Notes under the pieces: model-generated
Databases searched by the model: none
What the model saw: the letters and a program-made list of their open reading frames with translations, nothing else
Told to the model about the DNA's origin: nothing
Origin: Candidatus Segatella papionis
GTDB lineage: Bacteria > Bacteroidota > Bacteroidia > Bacteroidales > Bacteroidaceae
DNA: 14,861 nt
Assembly (NCBI GenBank): GCA_002297965.1
Contig: DBLF01000008.1
Span: forward strand, 563 to 15,423
Direction: 5' to 3'
Made by a program: the position numbers and the translations under genes
Shown: positions 6,042 to 12,993 of the stretch, piece by piece
How positions within the stretch are numbered: position 1 is the first letter of the stretch
How the letters are laid out: every line of letters starts with the position of its first letter

Positions 6042-6569
6042 TTACCCTACCAAAGACTTCTCCACATATCCACGCATCTTCTTTCGAGCCGCACCCAGTC
6101 GCTTTTCCACGCTCTTATAGCTCAAGTTAAGCGTAGAGGCTATCTGACTAACTGGCATATCCTCATAAAGATTCATACGATACACGCAGCTCTGCTTCTC
6201 CGTGAGCTGGGCGATTCCACGCTCCAGGATTTCCGTAACCTCCTGTGCAGAATAAACAGATTCCACGATGTCCGACGAGCGTTCTATCCAATCACCCTTC
6301 AGAATGAAGTGTTCATATCTCTCGGCTTGCTGGCGACGACGCCAGTAATCAATGACGAGATTCCTCGCCATCGTATATACCAAACAAGGCAGAGTGACAG
6401 GCGTAATCATGCGGTCGGACTGCAAGAGGCGCACGAAGAGGTTTTGCACGATGTCCTCAGCGTCGGCCACTGTATGCAGACGTGAAACCACAAACGACTT
6501 TAGTTCATCGTAGTGTTCAGTGTAATAATCAGCAATCAAGCTGCGTTTAGATTCTTCATTTTGTTCCAT
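6042..6569 (-). CDS. ECF-type RNA polymerase sigma factor, Bacteroidetes family
   Basis: A group 4 (ECF) sigma factor that would direct RNA polymerase to a set of stress or envelope genes. I choose the ATG at 6569 (175 residues), because the 38 upstream in-frame codons read through the promoter and terminator region. Region 2 is about residues 17-80 (YDELKSFVVSRL, ADAEDIVQNLFVRLL, ARNLVIDYWRRRQ). Region 4 is about 112-170, with LTEKQSCVYRMN and the helix-turn-helix SQIASTLNLSYKSVEKRL. It resembles the Bacteroidetes sigma-70 family usually paired with a FecR-like anti-sigma factor and a SusC-like transporter, but neither lies here: a terminator follows on one side and htpG is on the other. Its signal is unknown. 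A good vegetative promoter lies just upstream. Confidence 0.9.
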   Translation of the reverse strand: MEQNEESKRSLIADYYTEHYDELKSFVVSRLHTVADAEDIVQNLFVRLLQSDRMITPVTLPCLVYTMARNLVIDYWRRRQQAERYEHFILKGDWIERSSDIVESVYSAQEVTEILERGIAQLTEKQSCVYRMNLYEDMPVSQIASTLNLSYKSVEKRLGAARKKMRGYVEKSLVG

Positions 6570-6601
6570 AATGGTGGAGTTTTTTTGATTGTAGTTACCT
6601 G

Positions 6602-6633
6602 CAAAGTTAATAAAAAAACAGTGTGCCACCAAA
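6602..6633 (-). promoter_or_regulatory. Probable promoter of the ECF sigma gene
   Basis: On the minus strand TTTG (6633-6630), 20 bp, then TAACTTTG (6609-6602) fits the Bacteroidetes vegetative promoter. Transcription would start near 6595, about 26 bases before the chosen ATG at 6569. This supports the shorter start of the sigma gene. Confidence 0.65.
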
Positions 6634-6641
6634 GAAAACAA

Positions 6642-6685
6642 ACAAAAAAATGTGCTAAATGTTGGATTTGAAACATTTAGCACAT
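6642..6685 (-). terminator. Intrinsic terminator of htpG
   Basis: Arms at 6650-6663 and 6672-6685 form a perfect 14-bp stem (core gtgctaaatgtt) with an 8-base loop. On the minus strand it is followed by a run of T (A run at 6644-6650 on the plus strand), the classic form. It separates htpG from the sigma gene. Confidence 0.85.
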
Positions 6686-6700
6686 ATAAACATACGATAT

Positions 6701-6716
6701 GTAACAGCTATGTTAC
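6701..6716. repeat. Short hairpin between htpG stop and its terminator
   Basis: The sequence gtaacagctatgttac has perfect 6-base arms and a 4-base loop. It lies in the 3' untranslated part of htpG, just before the main terminator. It may stabilise the transcript end or be chance. Confidence 0.4.
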
Positions 6717-6730
6717 CTACCGAAAAGTTG

Positions 6731-8788
6731 TTACTTAATCATATCAACACTTCTCTTCAGGAATGCATCGAGAGAAGCACCCTTCAGCATGCCATTCTGC
6801 AGCAAAGCGAGGTCGATGAGCTGATGCACGATGTTGTTGCCCTTGGCATAGTCGGCAATGATGTTGTCGCGCTTTGCCTTCTCGTCGCCGATGGCTTTCT
6901 CTGTGTTGTGAACATCGTCTTTCTCAGCCTGGGTAATCTCCTCTGGCTTCTTCTTGCTCTGCTCCTGATGCAGCACAGCGAGACGAGCTTCCTGGCCCTT
7001 GATTTCGGCAAGGATTGGCTTCAAAGCTTCGGCTGTGTTGGCCTCGGAATCAGACAACACCTTCTTGACAAGAGGGTGGTCGGAATTCAACACAATGTTA
7101 TAGCTGTCTGGCATCTGACCATAGAAGTTCATACCTGCCTGGAACTGGCTCATAGCCTTCATACGGCGCATATACTCATTCTGGGTGATGAGCACTGGCT
7201 GGTTCTGCTCGCCAAGAGCCTGAACCTCCACGAAGAACTCTGCCTTGTCGAGCTTAGGCATCTGAGAGCGGAACACCTGTGACAAGTTGTCAGTCTGCTC
7301 CTTGTTCAAGTCGGTCTTCTTGGCATCCTCCTTCACGATGAGGCGGTCGATGATGTCGGAGTCAACACGGGTGAAGCGGCTCTTCTCCAACTTCTGCTCC
7401 AACATATTCACCATAGGAGTATCGAGCTGACCTTCCATCAAGAGCACGGAGTAACCCTTCTGCTTGGCAGCCTCGATGTAAGAGTACTGCTCCTCCTTGT
7501 TGTTAGCATAGAGATAAACCAGGTTTCCGTCCTTGTCGGTCTGGTTGTCCTTGATGAGGGTCTTGTATTCCTCGAAGGTGAAGTACTTGCCATCCACATC
7601 CTTGAAGAGGGCGAAGTCCTTGGCACGGTCGTAGAAATCTTCCTGTGAGAGCATTCCGTAGTTGATGAAGAGCTTGAGGTCGTCCCACTTCTCCTCATAT
7701 TCCTTGCGGTTCTCCTTGAAGATGGAGTTCAAGCGATCTGCCACCTTCTTGGTGATGTAGGTAGAAATCTTCTTCACGTTGCTGTCGCTCTGCAAGTAGC
7801 TACGGCTCACGTTCAATGGGATGTCTGGTGAGTCGATGACACCATGGAGCAGGGTCAAGAACTCAGGCACGATGCCCTCCACCTGGTCGGTTACGAACAC
7901 CTGGTTGCAATAGAGCTGAATCTTGTTGCGCTGCATGTCGATGTTGTTCTTGATGCGTGGGAAGTAGAGAATACCCGTCAAGTTGAATGGGAAATCTACG
8001 TTCAGGTGAATCCAGAACAATGGCTCGTCCTGCATAGGATAGAGCGTATGGTAGAACTTCTTGTAGTCCTCGTCCTTCAGGGTGCTAGGGGTCTTGGTCC
8101 AGAGAGGTTCCACATTATTAATAATGTTGTCCTCGTCGGTCTCCACGTTCTTGCCGTCCTTCCACTCGGTCTTCTTGCCGAATGCCACAGGCACTGCCAT
8201 AAACTTGCAATACTTGTTCAGAAGCTCCTCTATCTTGCTCTTCTGCAGGAACTCCTTGCAATCGTCGGCAATGTGGAGGATGATGTCTGAACCACGATCA
8301 GCCTTCTCTGCGTCTTCGATTTCGAAGGCAGGAGAGCCATCGCAGCTCCACTTCACAGCCTTGCTACCCTCTTTGTAACTCTTGGTGATGATTTCCACCT
8401 TGCTGGATACCATGAATGAAGAGTAGAAGCCCAAACCAAAGTGACCGATGATGGCGTTGGCATTCTCCTTGTACTTATCCAAGAAGTCTGTTACACCAGA
8501 GAATGCGATTTGGTTGATATATTTATCGATTTCCTCCTCGGTCATACCGATACCACGGTCGCTGATGGTCAAGGTGCCAGCCTTCTCGTCGAGTGAAACA
8601 CGCACGGTGGTGTCGCCAATCTCGCCCTTGAAGTCGCCCTGCGCAGCCAGTGTCTTCAACTTCTGTGTTGCATCCACAGCGTTGGAAACCATCTCGCGGA
8701 GGAAGATGTCATGATCTGAATATAAGAATTTCTTGATGACAGGGAAGATGTTCTCTGTCGTTACACCGATATTACCTTTCTGTGCCAT
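6731..8788 (-). CDS. htpG: Molecular chaperone HtpG (Hsp90)
   Basis: HtpG is the bacterial Hsp90, an ATP-driven dimeric chaperone of the cytoplasm. The N-terminal GHKL ATPase domain shows Glu32 and Asn36 (REMVSNAVDA), DRGIGM at 77-82 and the lid GHFGLGFYSS at 115-124. The middle domain has Arg329 in PLNVSRSYLQ. The C-terminal dimerisation domain contains a very charged stretch near residues 610-660 (QEQSKKKPEEITQAEKDD), longer than I expect for E. coli HtpG and similar to other Bacteroidales forms as I recall them. The whole is 685 residues, slightly above the E. coli protein. It ends at a strong terminator. A possible promoter lies 100 bp upstream, between it and the DUF1460 gene, so it is likely a single-gene unit. 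Confidence 0.97.
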   Translation of the reverse strand: MAQKGNIGVTTENIFPVIKKFLYSDHDIFLREMVSNAVDATQKLKTLAAQGDFKGEIGDTTVRVSLDEKAGTLTISDRGIGMTEEEIDKYINQIAFSGVTDFLDKYKENANAIIGHFGLGFYSSFMVSSKVEIITKSYKEGSKAVKWSCDGSPAFEIEDAEKADRGSDIILHIADDCKEFLQKSKIEELLNKYCKFMAVPVAFGKKTEWKDGKNVETDEDNIINNVEPLWTKTPSTLKDEDYKKFYHTLYPMQDEPLFWIHLNVDFPFNLTGILYFPRIKNNIDMQRNKIQLYCNQVFVTDQVEGIVPEFLTLLHGVIDSPDIPLNVSRSYLQSDSNVKKISTYITKKVADRLNSIFKENRKEYEEKWDDLKLFINYGMLSQEDFYDRAKDFALFKDVDGKYFTFEEYKTLIKDNQTDKDGNLVYLYANNKEEQYSYIEAAKQKGYSVLLMEGQLDTPMVNMLEQKLEKSRFTRVDSDIIDRLIVKEDAKKTDLNKEQTDNLSQVFRSQMPKLDKAEFFVEVQALGEQNQPVLITQNEYMRRMKAMSQFQAGMNFYGQMPDSYNIVLNSDHPLVKKVLSDSEANTAEALKPILAEIKGQEARLAVLHQEQSKKKPEEITQAEKDDVHNTEKAIGDEKAKRDNIIADYAKGNNIVHQLIDLALLQNGMLKGASLDAFLKRSVDMIK

Positions 8789-8885
8789 AATTATTATATT
8801 ATTTTAAATGTTGTTATTATTTTCTCTATCAAATTTCTTTGCTAATTTGCTTATTGATTCGACTACTCCATTACAAATAGCGTGC

Positions 8886-8893
8886 CAAAACTA
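8886..8893 (-). promoter_or_regulatory. Possible -7 box for htpG
   Basis: The minus strand carries TAGTTTTG (8893-8886), a TAnnTTTG match, with TTTC (8916-8913) 19 bp upstream as an imperfect -33 element. Transcription would start near 8880, leaving a leader of about 90 bases. I see no CIRCE-type inverted repeat in the leader. Confidence 0.4.
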
Positions 8894-8920
8894 ACAAAGA
8901 AACTTTTCAAGAGAAAAAGA

Positions 8921-9781
8921 TCACAACACTCGGCAAGCACGGATTCCTATCTGCGACGGATGTTTCTGCATATAGGTATAAAGCGTCATCGGCTCATCGA
9001 TTACTTTCTTGTGGATACTGCTGGCATTGAGCAGATGCAATCCATCCTGATGCCAGGAGGCAATGCCGATATGGGTGGTGTCAAGCCCTTTCTTCTTTGT
9101 GATGATGAGAAGGATGTCGCCGTCGTGAATCGTCTTGCGGAAAAGGGCATTGTTCTTGATTTCACCCTTTGGGATATATCGGTACTTCTTGCCATTGATG
9201 CTATTTTCCAAGGCTTTGATGCCCGAGAGCCACTGGGGATGGGCAGCCAACATCTTGTAACTTGCAGGATGAGTGGACATCCAGTTTACTTGAATGGTCT
9301 GTATGGCCGAGAAAGGAGGGTTAGCCTGAATATCCCTCACGATGCCTTCCTTCACATTGTCGTTTACCCAGACGGTGAAGTAATGCTGACGCTTGACATA
9401 CTCCACATTTCCACCGATGTATCGCACATGCTTCAAGTGATTGCAAAAAGAGGCGAAACTTGTCTCCTGGTTCTTGGCACACATCGTGAGAGCAGTAACC
9501 AACTCTACGTAAGTGGTACAATCCAGTTGGCGAGTGTTCACCACGAGCACCTCCTCACGGGTCTTGTCGAGTGTACCGCCCACGTATGGCACACCAGCAA
9601 ACTTTCTGCCGAACCACATCATCCAATTGGCTGGTTTCTGCTTCATTGCCTTCGCCTCTTTCAGCAACGATGTAATCTTCAGGCTGTCCTGGCGCTGATA
9701 TACGACGCCTGGCTGGGCGAACGTTGGCATTGCCAGCCAACAAGCCAGCGCCATAACGATAAAACTATGTATTTTCTTCAT
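8921..9781 (-). CDS. DUF1460 family secreted amidase-like protein (NlpC/P60 superfamily)
   Basis: The protein belongs to DUF1460, a family related to NlpC/P60 peptidases and described as N-acetylmuramoyl-L-alanine amidase-like; members are thought to act on peptidoglycan. A signal peptide ends near residue 22 (MPTFA-QPG). The probable nucleophile is Cys88 in QLDCTTYVE and the probable catalytic His is His237 in DTTHIGIASW; His257 in NASSIHKKV may also contribute. GGTLDKTREEVLVVNTRQLDC is the family signature region. At 286 residues it is full length. It lies downstream of the DUF4421 gene on the same strand, with a 165-bp repeat-filled gap, and upstream of htpG. Substrate specificity cannot be told. 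Confidence 0.88.
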   Translation of the reverse strand: MKKIHSFIVMALACWLAMPTFAQPGVVYQRQDSLKITSLLKEAKAMKQKPANWMMWFGRKFAGVPYVGGTLDKTREEVLVVNTRQLDCTTYVELVTALTMCAKNQETSFASFCNHLKHVRYIGGNVEYVKRQHYFTVWVNDNVKEGIVRDIQANPPFSAIQTIQVNWMSTHPASYKMLAAHPQWLSGIKALENSINGKKYRYIPKGEIKNNALFRKTIHDGDILLIITKKKGLDTTHIGIASWHQDGLHLLNASSIHKKVIDEPMTLYTYMQKHPSQIGIRACRVL

Positions 9782-9783
9782 TG

Positions 9784-9912
9784 TCTCAAAACTTTGGGTC
9801 TTAAATTTCCAAACTTCTATTCTTATTTCTCATATTCTCATATTCTTATTTCTCATATTCTCATATTCTTATTTCTCATTTCCCATTTCTCATTTCTCAT
9901 TTCTCAAAACTT
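9784..9912. repeat. Low-complexity 7-8 bp tandem array bounded by 11-bp direct repeats
   Basis: From about 9816 to 9905 the sequence is built of attctta, tttctca and tattctca words. They form a 23-bp unit repeated 2.7 times (9819-9841, 9842-9864, partial to 9879), then four copies of a ttctcat-like heptamer. The array lies between two copies of tctcaaaactt at 9784-9794 and 9902-9912. It fills the gap between the DUF4421 and DUF1460 genes. Slippage could change its length. Confidence 0.85.
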
Positions 9913-9946
9913 CAGTCCTAACAGTTCATTATCCTTACCATCAAAA

Positions 9947-11179
9947 TCAATGCTTTTTCCCAAAGTTCACTCCCACATAAACATTGAGCGAACCAAAAGA
10001 GTTATTGGTGGAAAAATGATCTTTGTGGTAATTGTACGAATGAATGATGGTGCTGACTCCAGCATACCACTTGTTATTGTTCCAAACCACTCCAAAGCGA
10101 CCAATACCATCGATATTGAAGTTCTTGAAGTTGAAGTTTCTGATGTCAAACTTGTCTTTCTCGTCCTCATCCGACTTGGAATGGTTGTATGCCAATCCTA
10201 TGGAGAGGGATGCGTTGAAAAGCCAATTCTTGGCGAACACCCAGTTGTAGCCATACCCTAGCGTGGCAGAATAATCGCTATATTTCACCTTGGAGAACAT
10301 CAAGCTACTGTCGATTTTCGTCTCCAGTTGCTTCTTGGAGTCTTGGTTGAGTCGCTCATCCACGATTTCGCTCAACTTGTTCCAATCCACCTCCAATTGG
10401 TGCTGGGTGTATCCCAACCCCACCATCCAGGAGCCTGCGCTCTTTTTTTGCATCGTGCTTTGCGAGTAAGCCGCTGGATAAGAGAACTTCCGATGATTAA
10501 AGATATAGTAAAGGTTCAATCCCTTGATACTTCCTTTGAATCCATCGAAAGCCACCCTATGCAGCGCATCGGTATTCACCTTGTCTCCCAAGTTCATACG
10601 CTGGATGTGATAGTCGTTACCGGTCTGACGCCAAAACAAATCCACTCCCAGCAAACTGCTGTAGAGACTCAGATTGAGCTCTTTCTTGCTGCTGTGAGAA
10701 CTCTTGGCATTGATGTGCTTAAGGTCGAGGGTGTAACCCAGGAACACCCATCGCCATCCCAGGTAAGGACCCAATCGCCAAGAAGGGTCTGGCGCAAAGG
10801 AGATACGCTGTCCATCCTTTCCATAAAGGGTATATTCCTCGTAAGTATTAGTGTTTTGCAGCATCACGGTATAGTTGTAGTGCTGCGGCTCTACATAAAG
10901 AGTATCTACATTAGAGAACTCTCTGAAAAATCCAGTGAACACCTTTCCTAGGCGATGAAAGAATGTTTTCTCATGGCGGGCACGCGTCAAGCTATCCTTG
11001 GAATGTGGCTTGAACATCGTGGCATTGAAAAGAGTACTCAAGAAAGAAGAATCCGACTGCGCCACCTTTTGGTCAGCTGGCACGGACACAGTCATAGGGC
11101 TACGCCCCATCGCCAACATAGGTATTGCAAACAGGGCGAGCACCATTGTTCCTATCCAAGTACAGATTCTCTTCTTCAC
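9947..11179 (-). CDS. DUF4421 family predicted outer-membrane beta-barrel protein
   Basis: This matches my recollection of DUF4421, a Bacteroidetes family of unknown function. The N-terminus (MKKRICTWIG, then a hydrophobic stretch to about residue 24) is a signal peptide. After a charged part (about 25-95), the rest is a series of alternating-pattern strands with many aromatic residues, such as YNYTVMLQNTNTYEEYTLYG, LGPYLGWRWVFLGYTLD and GSLNVYVGVNFG, as in outer-membrane beta barrels. The C-terminus ends in VGVNFGKKH rather than in a terminal aromatic residue. The mature part is about 385 residues. It is followed by the DUF1460 amidase-like gene, so the two may serve the cell envelope together. 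Two short tandem repeats lie directly upstream. Confidence 0.85.
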   Translation of the reverse strand: MKKRICTWIGTMVLALFAIPMLAMGRSPMTVSVPADQKVAQSDSSFLSTLFNATMFKPHSKDSLTRARHEKTFFHRLGKVFTGFFREFSNVDTLYVEPQHYNYTVMLQNTNTYEEYTLYGKDGQRISFAPDPSWRLGPYLGWRWVFLGYTLDLKHINAKSSHSSKKELNLSLYSSLLGVDLFWRQTGNDYHIQRMNLGDKVNTDALHRVAFDGFKGSIKGLNLYYIFNHRKFSYPAAYSQSTMQKKSAGSWMVGLGYTQHQLEVDWNKLSEIVDERLNQDSKKQLETKIDSSLMFSKVKYSDYSATLGYGYNWVFAKNWLFNASLSIGLAYNHSKSDEDEKDKFDIRNFNFKNFNIDGIGRFGVVWNNNKWYAGVSTIIHSYNYHKDHFSTNNSFGSLNVYVGVNFGKKH

Positions 11180-11193
11180 CTTTTTTACTTCAA

Positions 11194-11247
11194 GTTACTA
11201 TAAATGCATTAGGTTATACCGTTACTATAAATGCATTAGGTTTTACC
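11194..11247. repeat. 27-bp tandem duplication upstream of the DUF4421 gene
   Basis: Two adjacent 27-bp units (11194-11220 and 11221-11247) start gttactataaatgcattagg and differ at one base. They lie between the stop of the oxidoreductase gene and the start of the DUF4421 gene (11179), so they form most of that gene's upstream region or leader. Each contains the palindrome atgcat. Confidence 0.85.
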
Positions 11248-11251
11248 AAAA

Positions 11252-11285
11252 CTTTAGTTCTTCCAAAGCTTTAGTTCTTCCAAAG
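11252..11285. repeat. 17-bp perfect tandem duplication covering the oxidoreductase stop codon
   Basis: The unit ctttagttcttccaaag occurs at 11252-11268 and 11269-11285 with no gap. The copy at 11269-11285 encodes the last codons (LWKN, stop) of the Gfo/Idh/MocA gene on the minus strand; the other copy repeats that coding end and a second stop-like taa beyond it. This looks like a recent replication-slippage duplication. Confidence 0.85.
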
Positions 11286-12254
11286 CACACGGTCGAGCAC
11301 CCAATTGACAGGCGTTGCCGACACGCTGGTACACGTGCAAGCATTGATGCCCTGCAAATGCTCTATCACATTCCTAATCATAGGCAGCTGAACGTATGGC
11401 GGATTAGGCACTGTAATGCTCGTTCTGCCTTCGCTCGTGATAAGCACAATCGGCTGATACGTGAACACCGAGAAAGACAGCGACCCTTTGTCGCCAATCA
11501 CCTCGATGCAATCCTCCTTGGCACTCTCATGTCCTACGAAACACCAGCTGCCACTGCCCGGAATGCCGCTTTCGAAGAAGAAACACGCCGACACCGTATC
11601 CTCGGCTTTGTAGAGATGGGCACGGTTGGCAGGATAGCCATGGGCACGAGTGATGACGCCGAAGATGTCTTGGAGCAAGTCTATCTGGTGAGGAGCCAAA
11701 TCATAGAAATAACCACCGCCAGCGATGTCTGGTTGCAATCGCCAAGGCATCTCCTTGCCGCTCTTGTAATCCAAGTCGCGCGGTGGAACGGAGAAACGCA
11801 CCTGCACATTGATGACATTGCCGATGGCACCACTCTTGATGATTTCCTTTACTTTTTGGAAATAAGGCAGATAGCGTCGATAGTAAGCCACAAAGCAAGG
11901 CACTCCCGTCTGTTCGCTGATACGATTGATACGAATACAGTCGTTGTAACTGGAAGCCAATGGTTTCTCTATATATACCGGCTTGCCTGCATGCATCGCC
12001 ATGATGGCAAAGGTGGCATGCGAGGAAGGAGGCGTAGCGATATACACCGCATTGACGTCGGGGTCGTCGATGAGTTCCTGCGCATCGGTGTACCATTTAC
12101 GTATGTGATGACGTTCGGCGTAACTACGTGCCTTGTTCTCGCTACGGCTCATCACCGCAACGACCTTCGAGCCTTCCACCTCATTAAAGGCGGGGCCACT
12201 CTTTTTCTCGGTTACTTCTCCGCAGCCGATAAATCCCCAGTTTATCTGTTTCAT
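11271..12254 (-). CDS. Gfo/Idh/MocA family NAD(P)-dependent oxidoreductase
   Basis: A dehydrogenase of the Gfo/Idh/MocA family, which oxidises or reduces sugars, inositols and related compounds with NAD(P). The N-terminal Rossmann fold starts at once: GFIGCGEV at 7-14, then VVAVMSRSEN, and AVYIATPPSSHA at 69-80. EKPLA at 96-100 is the family motif carrying the catalytic Lys97. The C-terminal domain (about 125-327) contains GGGYFYDLAPHQIDLL at 179-194, with Asp185 and His189 as likely active-site residues. The 327 residues match the family. No sugar-use genes lie around it, so the substrate is unknown. It follows engB by 45 bp on the same strand. Its last codons lie in a 17-bp tandem duplication. 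Confidence 0.92.
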   Translation of the reverse strand: MKQINWGFIGCGEVTEKKSGPAFNEVEGSKVVAVMSRSENKARSYAERHHIRKWYTDAQELIDDPDVNAVYIATPPSSHATFAIMAMHAGKPVYIEKPLASSYNDCIRINRISEQTGVPCFVAYYRRYLPYFQKVKEIIKSGAIGNVINVQVRFSVPPRDLDYKSGKEMPWRLQPDIAGGGYFYDLAPHQIDLLQDIFGVITRAHGYPANRAHLYKAEDTVSACFFFESGIPGSGSWCFVGHESAKEDCIEVIGDKGSLSFSVFTYQPIVLITSEGRTSITVPNPPYVQLPMIRNVIEHLQGINACTCTSVSATPVNWVLDRVLWKN

Positions 12255-12299
12255 GCTATTTCTATTTACCTTTTTCCTGTCAGCTTTTTAAAAGGACGA

Positions 12300-12905
12300 T
12301 TATTCTCCTGCCAACGATTTGTTGATTTCGTCGATATAGTCGAGCACCTCGTCGCGTCCCATCTTCTTCTCACTACTGGTGATAAAATAAGGAGGAAGCT
12401 CCTCCCAACGGTCTTCGAGTGCATGCATCCACTTCTCGGCATTCATGCGAGCCTTCACGGGTCCCAACTTGTCGGCCTTGGTGAAGACGATGCAGAAAGG
12501 CACACCGCTCTCTCCCAACCAATCGACAAACTCACGGTCTATCTTCTGCTGGTCGTGGCGCACATCAATGAGCACAAAGACATTAGCCAACTGTGGGCGC
12601 TGCAAGATATAACTGCTTATCATCTGTTCCAACTGCTTCTGCACGGTCTTGGAACGCTTGGCAAATCCATAGCCTGGGAGGTCAACCAAGTACCACTCGT
12701 TGTTGATGATAAAGTGATTGATAAGCAAAGTCTTGCCTGGGGTAGCAGAAGTCTTTGCCAAGCCCTTGTGATTGCAAAGCATATTGATGAGGCTTGACTT
12801 ACCCACATTACTACGCCCGATGAAAGCATACTCCGCCTTATTGTCTTTAGGACACATGCTCACCCTAGGAGCCGATATTGTAAATTCCGATTTCTTTATT
12901 TCCAT
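12300..12905 (-). CDS. engB: Ribosome-assembly GTPase EngB/YsxC (YihA)
   Basis: EngB (YsxC/YihA) is a small GTPase needed for assembly of the large ribosomal subunit, usually essential. The motifs are complete: G1 GRSNVGKS at 30-37, G2-region Thr in KTSATPGKT at 51-59, G3 DLPGYG at 75-80, G4 TKAD at 142-145 and G5 TSS at 176-178. The length of 201 residues is normal. The start MEIKKSEFTISAP fits the family N-terminus. It lies 88 bp after the ABC-F gene and 45 bp before the oxidoreductase on the same strand. Two degenerate 16-bp direct repeats and a weak TAGTTTTA box are found in the upstream gap, so it may have its own promoter. Confidence 0.96.
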   Translation of the reverse strand: MEIKKSEFTISAPRVSMCPKDNKAEYAFIGRSNVGKSSLINMLCNHKGLAKTSATPGKTLLINHFIINNEWYLVDLPGYGFAKRSKTVQKQLEQMISSYILQRPQLANVFVLIDVRHDQQKIDREFVDWLGESGVPFCIVFTKADKLGPVKARMNAEKWMHALEDRWEELPPYFITSSEKKMGRDEVLDYIDEINKSLAGE

Positions 12906-12928
12906 ATTTTCTTTGCTAAAACTATTAG

Positions 12929-12967
12929 TATGATGTCACATCTATTATTTATATGATATTACACCTA
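12929..12967. repeat. Degenerate 16-bp direct repeat pair upstream of engB
   Basis: tatgatgtcacatcta at 12929-12944 and tatgatattacaccta at 12952-12967 agree at 13 of 16 positions with a 23-bp period, about two helical turns; all three differences are transitions. The first copy contains the near-palindrome gatgt-c-acatc. On the minus strand the pair lies just upstream of a TAGTTTTA box (12924-12917), so it could be an operator. Chance in A/T-rich DNA is not excluded. Confidence 0.4.
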
Positions 12968-12993
12968 TTTTCCTTTGTTCTTTTGTGAAGTTT

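Noticed and set aside
6570..6683. 38-codon N-terminal extension of the ECF sigma factor
   Set aside because: It would translate the sigma promoter and the htpG terminator, and the residues do not resemble sigma region 1 or 2. The ATG at 6569 fits the family and the promoter.
8789..8920. CIRCE-type heat-shock operator before htpG
   Set aside because: No TTAGCACTC-like inverted repeat is present; only a Bacteroidetes-type -7 box could be proposed.
8882..10261. 459-codon plus-strand open frame opposite DUF1460 and the start of the DUF4421 3' end
   Set aside because: Antisense to recognised genes and passes through the low-complexity array, giving FLFLISHFSFLIS-like sequence with no domain.
10998..12797. 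599-codon plus-strand open frame opposite the oxidoreductase and engB
   Set aside because: It runs antisense to two well-recognised genes and through the repeats between genes; its translation shows no known fold or coherent domain. Codon bias of the real genes leaves such mirror frames open.
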